Program-made: the position numbers and the translations under genes | In this document: positions 1 to 8,822 of the stretch, piece by piece | Numbering within the stretch: position 1 is the stretch's first letter | Layout of the letters: each line of letters begins with the position of its first letter | From: Blastococcus litoris | GTDB taxonomy: Bacteria; Actinomycetota; Actinomycetes; Mycobacteriales; Geodermatophilaceae | Direction of reading: 5' to 3' | Length of the DNA: 64,000 bases | Assembly: GCF_003075095.1 (NCBI RefSeq) | Contig: NZ_QCZF01000003.1 | Location: 186,001 to 250,000 of the forward strand | The notes under the pieces: generated by a model | Database searches by the model: none | The model's input: the letters and a program-made list of their open reading frames with translations, nothing else | Told to the model about the DNA's origin: nothing

Positions 1-2
1 TC

Positions 3-575
3 GACCCGTTCACCGAGGCCTACGAGGCGGCCGGCGGCTCGGTCACCGAGACGATCCTCTACACCGAGGGCCAGACCAGCTACCGCGCCGAGCTGGAGCG
101 CATCGCCGCTTCCCAGCCCGACGTCGTCCTGTACAGCGCGTACGGCCAGGACTCGTCGGTCATCAACCAGCAGGCCTTCGAGGGCGGCATGCAGGAGACC
201 CCGTGGTTCGGGATCTACCTGACGATGTGCACGTCGGACTCCGCACCCGAGACCGTCCAGGACCAGATCGGCATGGACGTGAACTACGTCGGCCCCGAGG
301 GGCAGGACTACCAGGACGCCTACCAGGAGGAGTACGGCGAGGACTTCGCCTCCACCTTCAGCGGCTACACCTACGACGCCACGATGATGCTGGCCGAGGC
401 CATCGAGAAGGCCGGGTCCACCGACGCGGACGCCATCGCCGAGGCGCTCGGGACGATCGGGCAGGGCTACGCCGGGGTGACCGGTGACATCACCTTCGAC
501 GACCAGAACCAGCGGTCGGACCAGCCCTACCTCGTCCTGAAGTACACCGACGGCAAGGTCGTCGAGGAGAGCTGA
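3..575 (+). CDS. livK: Branched-chain amino-acid-type ABC transporter substrate-binding protein, C-terminal part
   Basis: The 5' end is cut off by the window edge; 190 codons remain. The visible part has the type-1 periplasmic-binding fold pattern of the Liv/HAAT family: a stretch asking which residues are disclosed by the ligand hinge (VVLYSAYGQD), a late segment GYTYDATMMLAEAIEKAG and a C-terminal LVLKYTDGKV strand. It would bind the ligand outside the membrane and hand it to the permeases LivH and LivM encoded directly downstream (83-bp gap). The signal peptide and lipobox would lie upstream of the window. The family call is firm; the ligand cannot be read from the sequence. Confidence 0.9.
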   Translation, partial: DPFTEAYEAAGGSVTETILYTEGQTSYRAELERIAASQPDVVLYSAYGQDSSVINQQAFEGGMQETPWFGIYLTMCTSDSAPETVQDQIGMDVNYVGPEGQDYQDAYQEEYGEDFASTFSGYTYDATMMLAEAIEKAGSTDADAIAEALGTIGQGYAGVTGDITFDDQNQRSDQPYLVLKYTDGKVVEES

Positions 576-658
576 GCGGAAGCCCGTCCGGGCCCGCCGC
601 CGCGGGCCCGGACGGGACACCCCTCGCCCGACCCACTGCCTGCCCGGGAGGCGGACGC

Positions 659-1558
659 GTGCTCACCCAGATCATCATCGACACGCTCGTGCGCACGTCG
701 CAGCTGAGCCTCATCGCCGTCGGTCTCTCCATGACGTGGGGGATCGTCAGGTTCGCCAACGTCGCCCACGTCCAGTTCGCGCCGGTCGGGGCCTACCTGG
801 CCCTCGTGGCCGCCTCCGGGATCGGGCTCGGCGTCGTCCTCGGGTCGGTCGTCGGCATCCTCGCGGCCGGCGTCCTCGGGGTGCTGCTGCACCTGTTCTT
901 CTTCCGCCGGCTGTCGTCGTTCAGCAGCGCCACGGCGCTGATCGGCTCGCTCGCGCTGTCCATCGTCATCACCGCGACGATCCAGGCGATCGCCGGTCCG
1001 CGGCCCGAGCGCCTCCCCCTCGCGCCCGCTCCCGGCCTGCGGCTCGGCGATGCCGTGGTGACCCGGGCGCAGATCTGGGTCGTCGCGCTGACGGTGGCGA
1101 TCTTCGCCGTCCTCTTCTTCGTCCTGGCGTTCACCAACGCCGGCCGCGCGGTGCGCTGCGCGGCGACCAATCCCGACCTGGCCTCGGCCAGCGGCATGGA
1201 CGTCCGCCGGGTCTCGACGTCGGTGGTGTTCCTCGCCGCCGCCATGGCGGCGACGGGCGGGGTCTTCATCGCCGCGGACACGTCCATCTCCCTGGAGATG
1301 GGCAGCGCGCTGCTGCTGGCCGTCTTCGCCGCCGTGATCATGGGCGGCATCGGCAGCGTGGGCGGGTCGCTGCTCGCCGCGGCGGTGCTCGCCCTCGCCG
1401 AGAGCACGGTCCTGCGCGTCGACTTCGGCGCGATCTTCGGCGGCGACCCCCTGCTCGTGCCGGTGAGCTACCGGCCGGCGGTCGGCTTCGTCGCCGTCAT
1501 CCTCGTGATGCTCCTGCGTCCCCAGGGGCTCTTCGGCCTGGGAGGCCGACGTGCTTGA
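659..1558 (+). CDS. livH: Branched-chain amino-acid-type ABC transporter permease LivH
   Basis: A 299-aa hydrophobic protein with about eight membrane segments, the usual LivH length. It opens with LTQIIIDTLVRTSQLSLIAVG and has the internal glycine-rich segment VIMGGIGSVGGSLLAAA typical of HAAT permeases just before the last helices. The GTG start at 659 is preceded by a GGGAGG ribosome-binding site. The 3' end overlaps livM by 8 bp, indicating translational coupling. With LivM it should form the inner-membrane channel. Substrate is unknown; racemase, RidA and D-amino-acid dehydrogenase genes downstream suggest an amino acid or derivative. Confidence 0.93.
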   Translation: MLTQIIIDTLVRTSQLSLIAVGLSMTWGIVRFANVAHVQFAPVGAYLALVAASGIGLGVVLGSVVGILAAGVLGVLLHLFFFRRLSSFSSATALIGSLALSIVITATIQAIAGPRPERLPLAPAPGLRLGDAVVTRAQIWVVALTVAIFAVLFFVLAFTNAGRAVRCAATNPDLASASGMDVRRVSTSVVFLAAAMAATGGVFIAADTSISLEMGSALLLAVFAAVIMGGIGSVGGSLLAAAVLALAESTVLRVDFGAIFGGDPLLVPVSYRPAVGFVAVILVMLLRPQGLFGLGGRRA

Positions 1559-2447
1559 TTTCCTCCTCTACGTCGCCACCGTCGCGGCGATCTACGCGCT
1601 CTTCGCGCTCAGCCTCAACCTGCAGGCCGGCGTCACGGGCCTGCTCAACTTCGGGCACGTCGCCTTCTTCGGCATCGGGGCCTACGCGTCGGGCATCGTC
1701 GCCCTGCACGGCGGGAGCTGGCTGCTCGGCATCGTGGTCGGCATCGTCGCCGCCAGCCTGCTCGGCGCCGCGATCGGCCGCCTCGGCCGGACGCTGGCCG
1801 CCGACTACTGGGCGATCGTCACCCTGGCCGTGGCCGAGTGCCTCCGGCTGGTCGTGGTCAACGAGAGCGCGCTGACCGGCGGGCCCCAGGGGATCAGCGG
1901 CATCGCCGGCCCCTTCACCGGGCTCACCGGCATCGGCTCGGCCATCGTCTGGCTGGTCCTCTGCATCGCCCTCGCCGGCGTGGCGTACCTGATCGCCGAG
2001 TCGCTCACCCGCATGCAGTTCGGCCGGGTGCTGCGGCTGATCCGCGAGGAGCCGGTGCTGGCCGCCTCGCTCGGGCACAACATCACCGCCGAGAAGATGC
2101 GGGTCCTCGCGGTCGCCGCGCCGATCGCCGCCGTCGGCGGGTCGGTCTACACGCTCTACATCTCCTACATCGGCCCCAACCAGCTGCTGCCGATCGAGAC
2201 CTTCCTGGTCTTCACCATGCTGATCATCGGTGGCATGGGCAACAACCGCGGGGCGGTGTTCGGGGCCCTGGCCATCCAGCTGATCTACGCCGGGAGCCGG
2301 TTCCTCAAGGACGTCCTCCCCATCCCCGAGCAGAGCGCGAGCAGCGTCCGGCTCCTGGTCGTCGGCCTCGTGCTCACGGCCTTCCTCATGACCCGCCCCG
2401 AGGGGCTGTTCGCCGAGAAGCTGCGGAGGATCGATGTTCACCAGTAG
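1551..2447 (+). CDS. livM: Branched-chain amino-acid-type ABC transporter permease LivM
   Basis: A 298-aa integral membrane protein with the LivM hallmarks: an N-terminal ALFALSLNLQAGVTGLLNFGH segment and the late LIIGGMGNNRGAVFGA glycine motif. It starts with GTG inside the last codons of livH and overlaps livG by 14 bp, so the four transporter genes are tightly coupled. It should be the second transmembrane subunit of the importer. Length is normal for the family and no truncation is seen. Confidence 0.93.
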   Translation: MLDFLLYVATVAAIYALFALSLNLQAGVTGLLNFGHVAFFGIGAYASGIVALHGGSWLLGIVVGIVAASLLGAAIGRLGRTLAADYWAIVTLAVAECLRLVVVNESALTGGPQGISGIAGPFTGLTGIGSAIVWLVLCIALAGVAYLIAESLTRMQFGRVLRLIREEPVLAASLGHNITAEKMRVLAVAAPIAAVGGSVYTLYISYIGPNQLLPIETFLVFTMLIIGGMGNNRGAVFGALAIQLIYAGSRFLKDVLPIPEQSASSVRLLVVGLVLTAFLMTRPEGLFAEKLRRIDVHQ

Positions 2448-3222
2448 CGGCGTGGGCAAGTCGTTCGGCGCCGTCCGCGTCCTGCAGGACGTCGACCTCG
2501 AGATCGCCCCCGGCGAGATCGTCGGCCTGGTCGGGCCGAACGGCTCGGGCAAGACCACCCTGCTCAACTGCCTGTCCGGGTTCCTCAACCCCGACACCGG
2601 CACGATCGAGTACGGCGGGACCCGCCTCGACCGGCTGGCCGACTGGCAGGTCAGCCGGATGGGCATCCGCCGCACCTTCCAGACGGCGGCGCAGCCGATG
2701 AAGATGAGCGTCCTCGAAGCCATGCTGTGCGGGGCCACCCTGCCGATCGGCAGCGCTCCCGTCCGGGGTCTGCTCCGGCGCCGGGCGCGGGCGGCCGAGC
2801 AGAAGGTCGCGGTCGGCAAGGCCCTGGAGCTGCTGGACTTCCTCAACCTCGGCCACATGGTCGAGCAGCCGGCGGGACGGCTCTCGGGCGGGCAGAAGAA
2901 GCTGCTCAGCCTCGGCGTCGCGCTGATGACCGATCCGGAGGTGCTCCTCCTCGACGAGCCGACGGCGGGGGTCAACCCGACGCTGCGCGTCACGATCGCC
3001 GACCGGCTCAAGGACATCAACCAGCGGGGCGCGACGCTGCTCGTCATCGAGCACGACATGGGCTTCATCGGCCGGCTCTGCCAGCGCGTCCACGTCCTGG
3101 ACAAGGGCAGCGTCATCGCCTCCTGCCGCCCGGACGAGCTGAAGGACAACCCCCGCGTGGTCGAGGCCTACCTCGGCGCTCCCCGTCCCACCCACGTCAC
3201 CACCGGAGCGACCAGCTCATGA
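2434..3222 (+). CDS. livG: ABC transporter ATP-binding protein LivG
   Basis: A 262-aa nucleotide-binding subunit. Walker A GPNGSGKTT lies around residues 34-42, the signature LSGGQKK and Walker B LLLLDEPTAG follow in order, and the switch histidine sits in VIEHDMGFI. The C-terminal end VVEAYLGA is typical of LivG. The start ATG at 2434 lies within the end of livM, and its TGA shares bases with the livF start (ATGA at 3219). It would pair with LivF to power the LivHM channel from the cytoplasmic face. Confidence 0.95.
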   Translation: MFTSSGVGKSFGAVRVLQDVDLEIAPGEIVGLVGPNGSGKTTLLNCLSGFLNPDTGTIEYGGTRLDRLADWQVSRMGIRRTFQTAAQPMKMSVLEAMLCGATLPIGSAPVRGLLRRRARAAEQKVAVGKALELLDFLNLGHMVEQPAGRLSGGQKKLLSLGVALMTDPEVLLLDEPTAGVNPTLRVTIADRLKDINQRGATLLVIEHDMGFIGRLCQRVHVLDKGSVIASCRPDELKDNPRVVEAYLGAPRPTHVTTGATSS

Positions 3223-3980
3223 AACTGCAGGCCCGAGACCTCACCGCCGGCTACGTGCCCGGCGTGAACATCCTCGACGGGATCTCCTTCGACCTCGCCG
3301 ACCAGGAGATCATGACCGTCATCGGCCCGAACGGGTCGGGGAAGTCCACCTTCCTCAAGTGCCTGATGGGCTTCGTCCCGGCCCGCACCGGGACCGTCAC
3401 GATCTCGGGCGCGGACTGCACCAAGGTGCCGGCACACCGGCGGGTGCGCCGGCACCGGATGGCGTTCGTCCCCCAGTTGGACAACGTGTTCGGGCCGATG
3501 AGCATCCGCGAGAACGTGCGCGCGGGTGGCCAGCACATGCCGCGACGGGAACGGGAACGGCGGGCCGACGAGCTGCTCGGCCGGTACCCGGCGCTGGGGG
3601 ACCGGCAGCACGCGCGTGCCGACTCGCTGTCCGGCGGCGAGCGCCAGTTGCTCGCCGTGTGCCGTGCGCTCATGCCCCGGCCCGACGTCCTGCTGCTCGA
3701 CGAGCCGTCCGCCGGGCTGTCGCCCGCGAAGGTCACCGAGCTGTTCGACACGATCGTCGGGATCCGCGCCGACGAGGACGTCACCGTGCTCTGCGTGGAG
3801 CAGAACGCCGTCCAGTCCCTCGCGGTCAGCGACCGGGGGCTGGTGCTGGTCCAGGGGCAGGTCGCCCTCGAGGGGGCGGCGCGCGAGCTGATGCTCGACC
3901 CCCAGGTCAGCGAGCTCTACCTCGGCGGGCTGCCCGCGTCGACGCCCGAGGTCACGTCCGTCGTCGAGGGGGTCCTGTGA
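3219..3980 (+). CDS. livF: ABC transporter ATP-binding protein LivF
   Basis: A 253-aa ATPase starting at the ATGA overlap with livG; the open frame extends further upstream but only as a shadow of livG. It shows Walker A GPNGSGKS near residue 36, signature LSGGERQLL, Walker B LLLDEPSAGLSP and the LivF-type glutamine-rich end of the switch region (CVEQN, where other families have a histidine). The stop overlaps the next gene by ATGA-type spacing at 3980, so transporter and enzyme genes appear to be one transcription unit. Confidence 0.93.
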   Translation: MKLQARDLTAGYVPGVNILDGISFDLADQEIMTVIGPNGSGKSTFLKCLMGFVPARTGTVTISGADCTKVPAHRRVRRHRMAFVPQLDNVFGPMSIRENVRAGGQHMPRRERERRADELLGRYPALGDRQHARADSLSGGERQLLAVCRALMPRPDVLLLDEPSAGLSPAKVTELFDTIVGIRADEDVTVLCVEQNAVQSLAVSDRGLVLVQGQVALEGAARELMLDPQVSELYLGGLPASTPEVTSVVEGVL

Positions 3981-4720
3981 TGGCCGTCTACCGCACCACC
4001 ACCGCCCGCCCGGTCGCCTACGGCTACACGATCGGCATGCTCTGCGCCGAGTGGAACGTCCCGTTCGTGCCCGGTGACCTGAACAACGCCACGACGTTCG
4101 GCTTCCCGGTGCGCTACCTGGTCGTCGACGGGGCGGCCGGCTCCGACGTGCTGACCGGTGACGCGGCCGCCTACGGCGAGCTGTTCGTCGCGGCGGCCAA
4201 GCAGCTGGAGGCCGAAGGCGTCCGCGCGATCACCGGGAACTGCGGCTACATGGCGGCCTACCAGGACGTCGTCGCGGCCGCGGTGGACGTGCCGGTGTTC
4301 ATGTCCAGCCTGCTGCAGGCGCCGATGCTGCTGCGGATGCTCGCACCCGCGCAGCGGCTCGGCGTGCTGGTGGCCAACGGCAACGGCATCAGCGAGAGCG
4401 TGCTCGCCGGCGCCGGTATCACCGACCCCGCCCGGCTGGTGGTCCAGGGCCTCGACCACCAGCCCCACTTCAACGAGGTGATCATCCAGGAGGTCGGCAC
4501 CCTCGACGACGAGCTGATGCGGCGCGAGGTGGTCGAGACCGCCGTGGCGGTCGCCTCGGCCAGCCCCGACCTCGGCGCGATCCTCCTCGAGTGCAGCGAC
4601 CTCCCGCCGTACGCCCGCGCGGTCCACGAGGCGACCGGCCTGCCGGTCTTCGACTGGGCCGGCTTCATCCGCTACGTGCACGACGCCACCGACCCCCGCG
4701 CCTACCGCGGCGCCTACTGA
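3980..4720 (+). CDS. Aspartate/glutamate/hydantoin racemase family protein
   Basis: A 246-aa protein whose ATG overlaps the livF stop. It resembles the Asp/Glu/hydantoin racemase superfamily, which uses two cysteines for two-base proton transfer; plausible candidates are the Cys in GNCGYMAAY (about residue 94) and the Cys in LLECSDLPPYA (about residue 202). A glycine-rich middle segment (GVLVANGNG) fits the two-domain pseudo-symmetric fold. Between an amino-acid importer and a D-amino-acid dehydrogenase, it could interconvert stereoisomers of the imported compound. The exact substrate is unknown and a non-racemase role in this broad family is possible. Confidence 0.8.
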   Translation: MAVYRTTTARPVAYGYTIGMLCAEWNVPFVPGDLNNATTFGFPVRYLVVDGAAGSDVLTGDAAAYGELFVAAAKQLEAEGVRAITGNCGYMAAYQDVVAAAVDVPVFMSSLLQAPMLLRMLAPAQRLGVLVANGNGISESVLAGAGITDPARLVVQGLDHQPHFNEVIIQEVGTLDDELMRREVVETAVAVASASPDLGAILLECSDLPPYARAVHEATGLPVFDWAGFIRYVHDATDPRAYRGAY

Positions 4721-4788
4721 CCGACCCGGTCCCGGGTCGTCCGGGACCGGCGAGACCGCACCACCCCTTCCACGAACGGAGCTCCGCC

Positions 4789-5175
4789 ATGTCCGCAGAC
4801 CTGAAGATCTACAACCCCAGCACGCTCGGCCCCGCCATCGCGCCCTACTCCCAGGCCGTGGTGGCCAACGGCTTCGCCTACCTCGCCGGCCAGGTCGGGC
4901 TGGACAAGGACAACAACGTGGTGGCGCCCGGCGACATGCGCGAGCAGACGCGGGTGACGATCGAGCGGATCCGGACGATCCTCGCCGAGTTCGACGCCGA
5001 GCTGACCGACATCGTCTCGGCCACGGTGTTCATCACCTCGCTCGACGACTTCGCCGCCTTCAACGAGGCATGGGGCGAGGCGTTCGGCGACCACCGCCCC
5101 GCCCGGGCGACCGTCGTGGCCGGGCTGCTGCTGCCCGGCCTGGTCGTCGAGATCCAGGCCGTCGCCGCGCTCTGA
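4789..5175 (+). CDS. RidA/YjgF family enamine-imine deaminase
   Basis: A 128-aa protein of normal RidA length. It has the N-terminal P-AIAPYSQAV motif, the GQVGLD segment, the VTIERIRTILAE helix and the end PARATVVAGLLLPGLVVEIQAVA with the conserved arginine that binds the substrate carboxylate. RidA proteins hydrolyse reactive enamine/imine intermediates produced by PLP enzymes or amino-acid oxidases. Its place immediately before a D-amino-acid dehydrogenase, which makes 2-imino acids, is a coherent pairing. The start ATG follows AACGGAGCTCCGCC, a usable ribosome-binding site. Confidence 0.92.
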   Translation: MSADLKIYNPSTLGPAIAPYSQAVVANGFAYLAGQVGLDKDNNVVAPGDMREQTRVTIERIRTILAEFDAELTDIVSATVFITSLDDFAAFNEAWGEAFGDHRPARATVVAGLLLPGLVVEIQAVAAL

Positions 5176-5202
5176 CCCGCCCCACCACCTAGGGAGTCCC
5201 CT

Positions 5203-6465
5203 GTGAAGACCATCGTCCTCGGCGGCGGCGTCATCGGCGTCACCACCGCCTACTACCTGGCCCAGGAGGGGCACGAGGTCGTCGTCGTGGAGGCCCGCGA
5301 CAGCCTCGGCACCGACGCCACCGGGGGGAACGCCGGGCTCATCGCGCCCGGGCACTCGTTCGCCTGGGCGTCGCCGGCCGCCCCGAAGATGCTCCTGGCC
5401 TCGCTGCGCGGGGAGAAGACGGCCATCCGGGTCAAGCCGCGCCTGGACGCCAAGCTCGTGACCTGGGGGCTGCAGTTCCTCCGCGAGTGCACCCCGGCGC
5501 GGGCCGAGGCCAACACCCTGGTCAAGCTCGAGCTCTGCCTGTACAGCCAGCGGCTGCTCGACGAGCTCGCCGCGGCCGAGTCGATCGACTACCACCACGT
5601 GCAGAAGGGGTTGGCCTACCTCTACCGCACCCAGGCGGAGCTCGACGCCGGGGTGAAGAAGATGGACCTGCTGCGGCGCAACGGCGTGCCGATGGACGTC
5701 CTCGACGCCGAGCAGGTGGCCAAGCTGGATCCCGCCTTCGCGTCGGCGGGCAACACCTTCGCCGGGGCCATCCACGTCACCTCCGACGCCAGCGGCAACT
5801 CCGAGCTGTTCACCAACGAGCTGGCGGCCCGCTGCCAGGCGATGGGCGTGGAGTTCCGGCTGGGCGTGACGGCCCAGCGGTTCGTCGTCGCCGGCGACCG
5901 GGTCACCGGGGTGCAGACCGACGCCGGTCTGCTCACCGCCGACGACTACGTCCTGGCGATGGGCATCCAGAGCCCGTTCCTGGCCCGCTCGGCGGGCCAG
6001 CGGCTGCCGATGTACCCGGCGAAGGGGTACTCGCTGACCGCCGACATCGTCGACTCCGACGCGGCGCCGACGGTGGGCGGCGTGGACGAGGCGACGCTGG
6101 TGGCGTGGTCCCGCTTCGGCGACCAGCTGCGGATCTCCTCGACCGCGGAGTTCGCCGGTTTCAACCGGGACTGGAAGTACTCGGACTTCTCCAACATCCT
6201 CAAGACCGGCAAGGAGATCTTCCCGGGCGCCGTGGACTGGGAGCGGGCCCGGATGCGGTCGTGCATGCGGCCCATGACCCCCGACGGCCCGCCGATCATC
6301 GGCCGGGGCAAGCAGGCCAACCTGTACTACAACACCGGTCACGGGCACATGGGCTGGACCATGGCGTGCGGCTCGAGCCGGATCATGGCCGACATCGTGG
6401 CCGGCCGGACCCCCGCGCTGGACCTGCAGCCGTTCCAGGTGCGCTCGCACCGGGTGGCCGCGTGA
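5203..6465 (+). CDS. dadA: FAD-dependent D-amino-acid dehydrogenase (DadA-like)
   Basis: A 420-aa flavoprotein starting at GTG after AGGGAG. The N-terminal Rossmann motif VLGGGVIGVTTAYYLA (residues 4-19) binds FAD. The DadA-type second glycine cluster is TDATGGNAGLIAPGHS, and the C terminus carries MRPMTPDGPPIIG and TGHGHMGWTMACGS, the standard DadA closing motifs. DadA oxidises D-amino acids to 2-imino acids and passes electrons to the respiratory chain. The neighbouring racemase, RidA and importer support an uptake-to-oxidation pathway. The stop region overlaps the next gene (GTGA at 6462). Confidence 0.9.
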   Translation: MKTIVLGGGVIGVTTAYYLAQEGHEVVVVEARDSLGTDATGGNAGLIAPGHSFAWASPAAPKMLLASLRGEKTAIRVKPRLDAKLVTWGLQFLRECTPARAEANTLVKLELCLYSQRLLDELAAAESIDYHHVQKGLAYLYRTQAELDAGVKKMDLLRRNGVPMDVLDAEQVAKLDPAFASAGNTFAGAIHVTSDASGNSELFTNELAARCQAMGVEFRLGVTAQRFVVAGDRVTGVQTDAGLLTADDYVLAMGIQSPFLARSAGQRLPMYPAKGYSLTADIVDSDAAPTVGGVDEATLVAWSRFGDQLRISSTAEFAGFNRDWKYSDFSNILKTGKEIFPGAVDWERARMRSCMRPMTPDGPPIIGRGKQANLYYNTGHGHMGWTMACGSSRIMADIVAGRTPALDLQPFQVRSHRVAA

Positions 6466-7220
6466 CGGCACCCCGGTTCGCCGGGGAGGTCGCCGTCGTC
6501 ACGGGGGCCAGCCGCGGGATCGGGTTCGCCGTCGCGGAGCAGCTCGTCCGGGAGGGTGCGCGGGTCTGCGTGACCGCACGCAAGCCCGAGGCGCTGGAGG
6601 CGGCCGTGGCCGCGCTCGGGGGACCCGAGCGCGCCATGGCCGTCGCCGGCCCTGCCGACGACCTCGGGCACCAGGCCGAGGTCGTCGAGCGCACGGTCGC
6701 GGCGTTCGGCTCGCTGGACCTGCTGGTGAACAACACCGGCATCAACCCCGTCTACGGGCCGATGGTCGAGCTGCCGCTGGACGCCGCCCGGAAGATCGTC
6801 GAGGTCAACTGCCTGGCCGCGCTCTCCTGGGTGCAGCACGCGCACCGCGCGTGGATGGGGCTGCACGGCGGATCCGTGGTGAACGTGTCGTCCGTGGCCG
6901 GGCTCAAGCCCGCCCCGGGCATCGGCTTCTACGGAGCCAGCAAGGCGATGCTGGCCCACCTCACCCAGGAGCTGGCGGTCGAGCTGGGGCCGCGGATCCG
7001 CGTCAACGCGGTCGCGCCGGCCGTGGTGAAGACGAGGTTCGCCACCGCCCTCTACGACGGCCGGGAGGAGGAGGTCAGCGCCGCCTACCCGCTGCGCCGG
7101 CTGGGGGTCCCGGAGGACGTGGCCGCCGCGATCGCCTACCTGCTGTCGGCCGACGCCGCCTGGGTGACCGGGCAGGTGCTCACCGTCGACGGAGGGCTGA
7201 CCCTCACCGGAGGCGTGTGA
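6462..7220 (+). CDS. Short-chain dehydrogenase/reductase (SDR) family oxidoreductase
   Basis: A 252-aa classical SDR. It shows the cofactor motif TGASRGIG (around residues 15-22), the NNTG structural motif (NNAG in most relatives), the catalytic Ser in NVSSVAG and the Tyr-x-x-x-Lys pair in YGASK. The end LTVDGGLTLTGG is typical. A GTG start at 6462 overlaps the dadA stop, and the TGA overlaps the next ATG at 7220, so it is in the same operon. It would reduce or oxidise a hydroxy/keto group with NAD(P)H; the substrate is not readable. Confidence 0.92.
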   Translation: MTAPRFAGEVAVVTGASRGIGFAVAEQLVREGARVCVTARKPEALEAAVAALGGPERAMAVAGPADDLGHQAEVVERTVAAFGSLDLLVNNTGINPVYGPMVELPLDAARKIVEVNCLAALSWVQHAHRAWMGLHGGSVVNVSSVAGLKPAPGIGFYGASKAMLAHLTQELAVELGPRIRVNAVAPAVVKTRFATALYDGREEEVSAAYPLRRLGVPEDVAAAIAYLLSADAAWVTGQVLTVDGGLTLTGGV

Positions 7221-8254
7221 TGGCCGACCACGCCGCCCTCGTGCGGCTCGACGTCGTCGGCCCGGCCCTGGCGGCGGCGACGGGGGACGGACGCTGGACC
7301 GACGTCGAGGCCGAGCTGATCGCGGGCGGGAAGTCGAACCTGACGTTCGCGGTGCGTTCGCCGGCCGGCGAGCTGGTCCTCCGGCGCCCCCCGTCGGGGG
7401 ACCTGCTCCCCAGTGCCCACGACATGGGCCGGGAGACCCGCGTGCAGCGCGCACTCGCGGCCACGGCGGTGCCCGTCCCGAGCATCGTCCTGCACGACGA
7501 GGGCGACCTGCTGGGTGTGCCGTTCTACGTGATGACCAAGGTGCCCGGGCACGTCGTCCGCGACGAGCTGCCGGCCGGGTACGCCGACACCCCGGAGCAG
7601 AAGCGGGCGATCGCCGACGCGCTCGTCGACGTGCTCGTGGAACTCCACGCGGTGGACCCGGCGGCGGTCGGGCTGGCCGGCTACGGACGACCCGACGGCT
7701 TCCTCGAGCGGCAGCTGCGCCGCTGGACCGCGCAGTGGGAGAGCACGGCGACGCAGCCCGTCGCGGCCGTGGACGCGCTGGCGGCCCGGCTGTCCCGCCG
7801 GCTGCCCGCGTCGGCCCCGCGCCCGGCGATCGTCCACGGCGACTACCGGCTGGACAACTGCCTGCTCGACCCGCACGACCCCGCGCGCATCGCCGCGGTG
7901 CTCGACTGGGAGCTGTCGACGGTCGGGGACCCGCTCACCGACGTGGGGATGCTGCTCTTCTACTGGGTCGAGCCGGGGGAGCCGGCCCCGGTGCTCACCC
8001 CCGCCGTGACCCGTGCCCCGGGCTTCCCGGCCCGGTCGCACCTGGCCGAGCGGTACGCCGCACGGGCGGGCCTGGACCTGGGTGAGCTGGTGTTCTACGA
8101 GGCGTTCGCCCACTTCAAGTTCGCGGCCATCGCCCAGGGCATCGCCGCGCGCGTCGCGGCCGGTGCCATGGCCGGCCAGGACTTCGGGGACCTGGACGGC
8201 GAGGTGCGCCGCATCGCCGAGGCGGGCCTCGCCCGGCTCGAGCAGGAGAGCTGA
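7220..8254 (+). CDS. Phosphotransferase family (APH/choline-kinase fold; ACAD11-like)
   Basis: A 344-aa protein starting at an ATG that overlaps the SDR stop. The kinase Brenner motif is VHGDYRLDNCLL and the metal-binding motif is LDWELSTVGDPLTDVG. The nucleotide-binding N lobe begins with GGKSNLTFAV. Relatives of this subfamily (ACAD10/11 kinase domain) often accompany acyl-CoA dehydrogenases and phosphorylate hydroxyacyl substrates; here no ACAD gene is present. Its pairing with an SDR suggests that a hydroxy compound made by the SDR is phosphorylated, but that is inference. It is the last gene of the livKHMGF operon. Confidence 0.87.
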   Translation: MADHAALVRLDVVGPALAAATGDGRWTDVEAELIAGGKSNLTFAVRSPAGELVLRRPPSGDLLPSAHDMGRETRVQRALAATAVPVPSIVLHDEGDLLGVPFYVMTKVPGHVVRDELPAGYADTPEQKRAIADALVDVLVELHAVDPAAVGLAGYGRPDGFLERQLRRWTAQWESTATQPVAAVDALAARLSRRLPASAPRPAIVHGDYRLDNCLLDPHDPARIAAVLDWELSTVGDPLTDVGMLLFYWVEPGEPAPVLTPAVTRAPGFPARSHLAERYAARAGLDLGELVFYEAFAHFKFAAIAQGIAARVAAGAMAGQDFGDLDGEVRRIAEAGLARLEQES

Positions 8255-8371
8255 GGAGATGGACTTCGCACCGACACCCGCGTCGCACGTCTGCGACCGT
8301 CGTCCGATCGCCTGCGAGGAGCTCCACCGGACGAGGCCGTACGTCGGCTGACGCCCTCCGCTCCACCGCAG

Positions 8372-8409
8372 ACCACGGCACCGTGCCCCTCGGGGCGCGG
8401 TGCCGTGGT
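8372..8409. terminator. Bidirectional hairpin terminator
   Basis: A perfect 12-bp stem (ACCACGGCACCG with its reverse complement) encloses an inner GCCCC/GGGGC stem. It lies between the convergent APH-type gene (ends 8254) and the DUF3073 gene (ends 8439). There is no long T tract, which is common for actinobacterial terminators. Confidence 0.75.
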
Positions 8410-8438
8410 GCGTGGAGGAGTGGGTGAGCCCGGCCGCC

Positions 8439-8660
8439 TCAGCGGCTGGCGGCCCAGTCGTCGTCCGCGTCGTCGTCCGCCCACTTGTCGGCGTACTCGT
8501 CGTCTTCGTCATCGTCGTCCGTCGCCCGCGCAGGCGCGGTGTAGGACGGCGTCGAACCGGCGAGCTCCTTCTGCAGTGCAGAAAGGTCGGTGTTCGGTGA
8601 GCTGTACTTGAGCTCACGGGCGACGCGTGTCTGCTTCGCCTTCGCTCGGCCGCGCCCCAT
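8439..8660 (-). CDS. DUF3073 family protein
   Basis: A 73-aa protein starting at ATG 8660: a basic N terminus MGRGRAKAKQTRVARELKY followed by a serine/threonine middle and a very acidic tail rich in Asp-Asp-Asp-Glu. This basic-then-acidic layout and the opening motif match DUF3073, a small protein family found across Actinobacteria with no known function. The start is chosen because the conserved family begins at this Met and AGGGGG lies just upstream; the longer open frame would add a non-conserved leader. Confidence 0.88.
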   Translation of the reverse strand: MGRGRAKAKQTRVARELKYSSPNTDLSALQKELAGSTPSYTAPARATDDDDEDDEYADKWADDDADDDWAASR

Positions 8661-8822
8661 CGGCTCGACCCCCTCGCTACGGAGTACGGGAGTCCAGCCC
8701 CCGGGCTGGAACGGCCCGCGTGGCGACCCCGACTGAGTGACTATGTCCTGCGCAACCTTACGACACGGATCGGCGACGGGCACACGTCCCTCCCCCGGAG
8801 GAGCGGCGCCGTGTCCCAGCTC

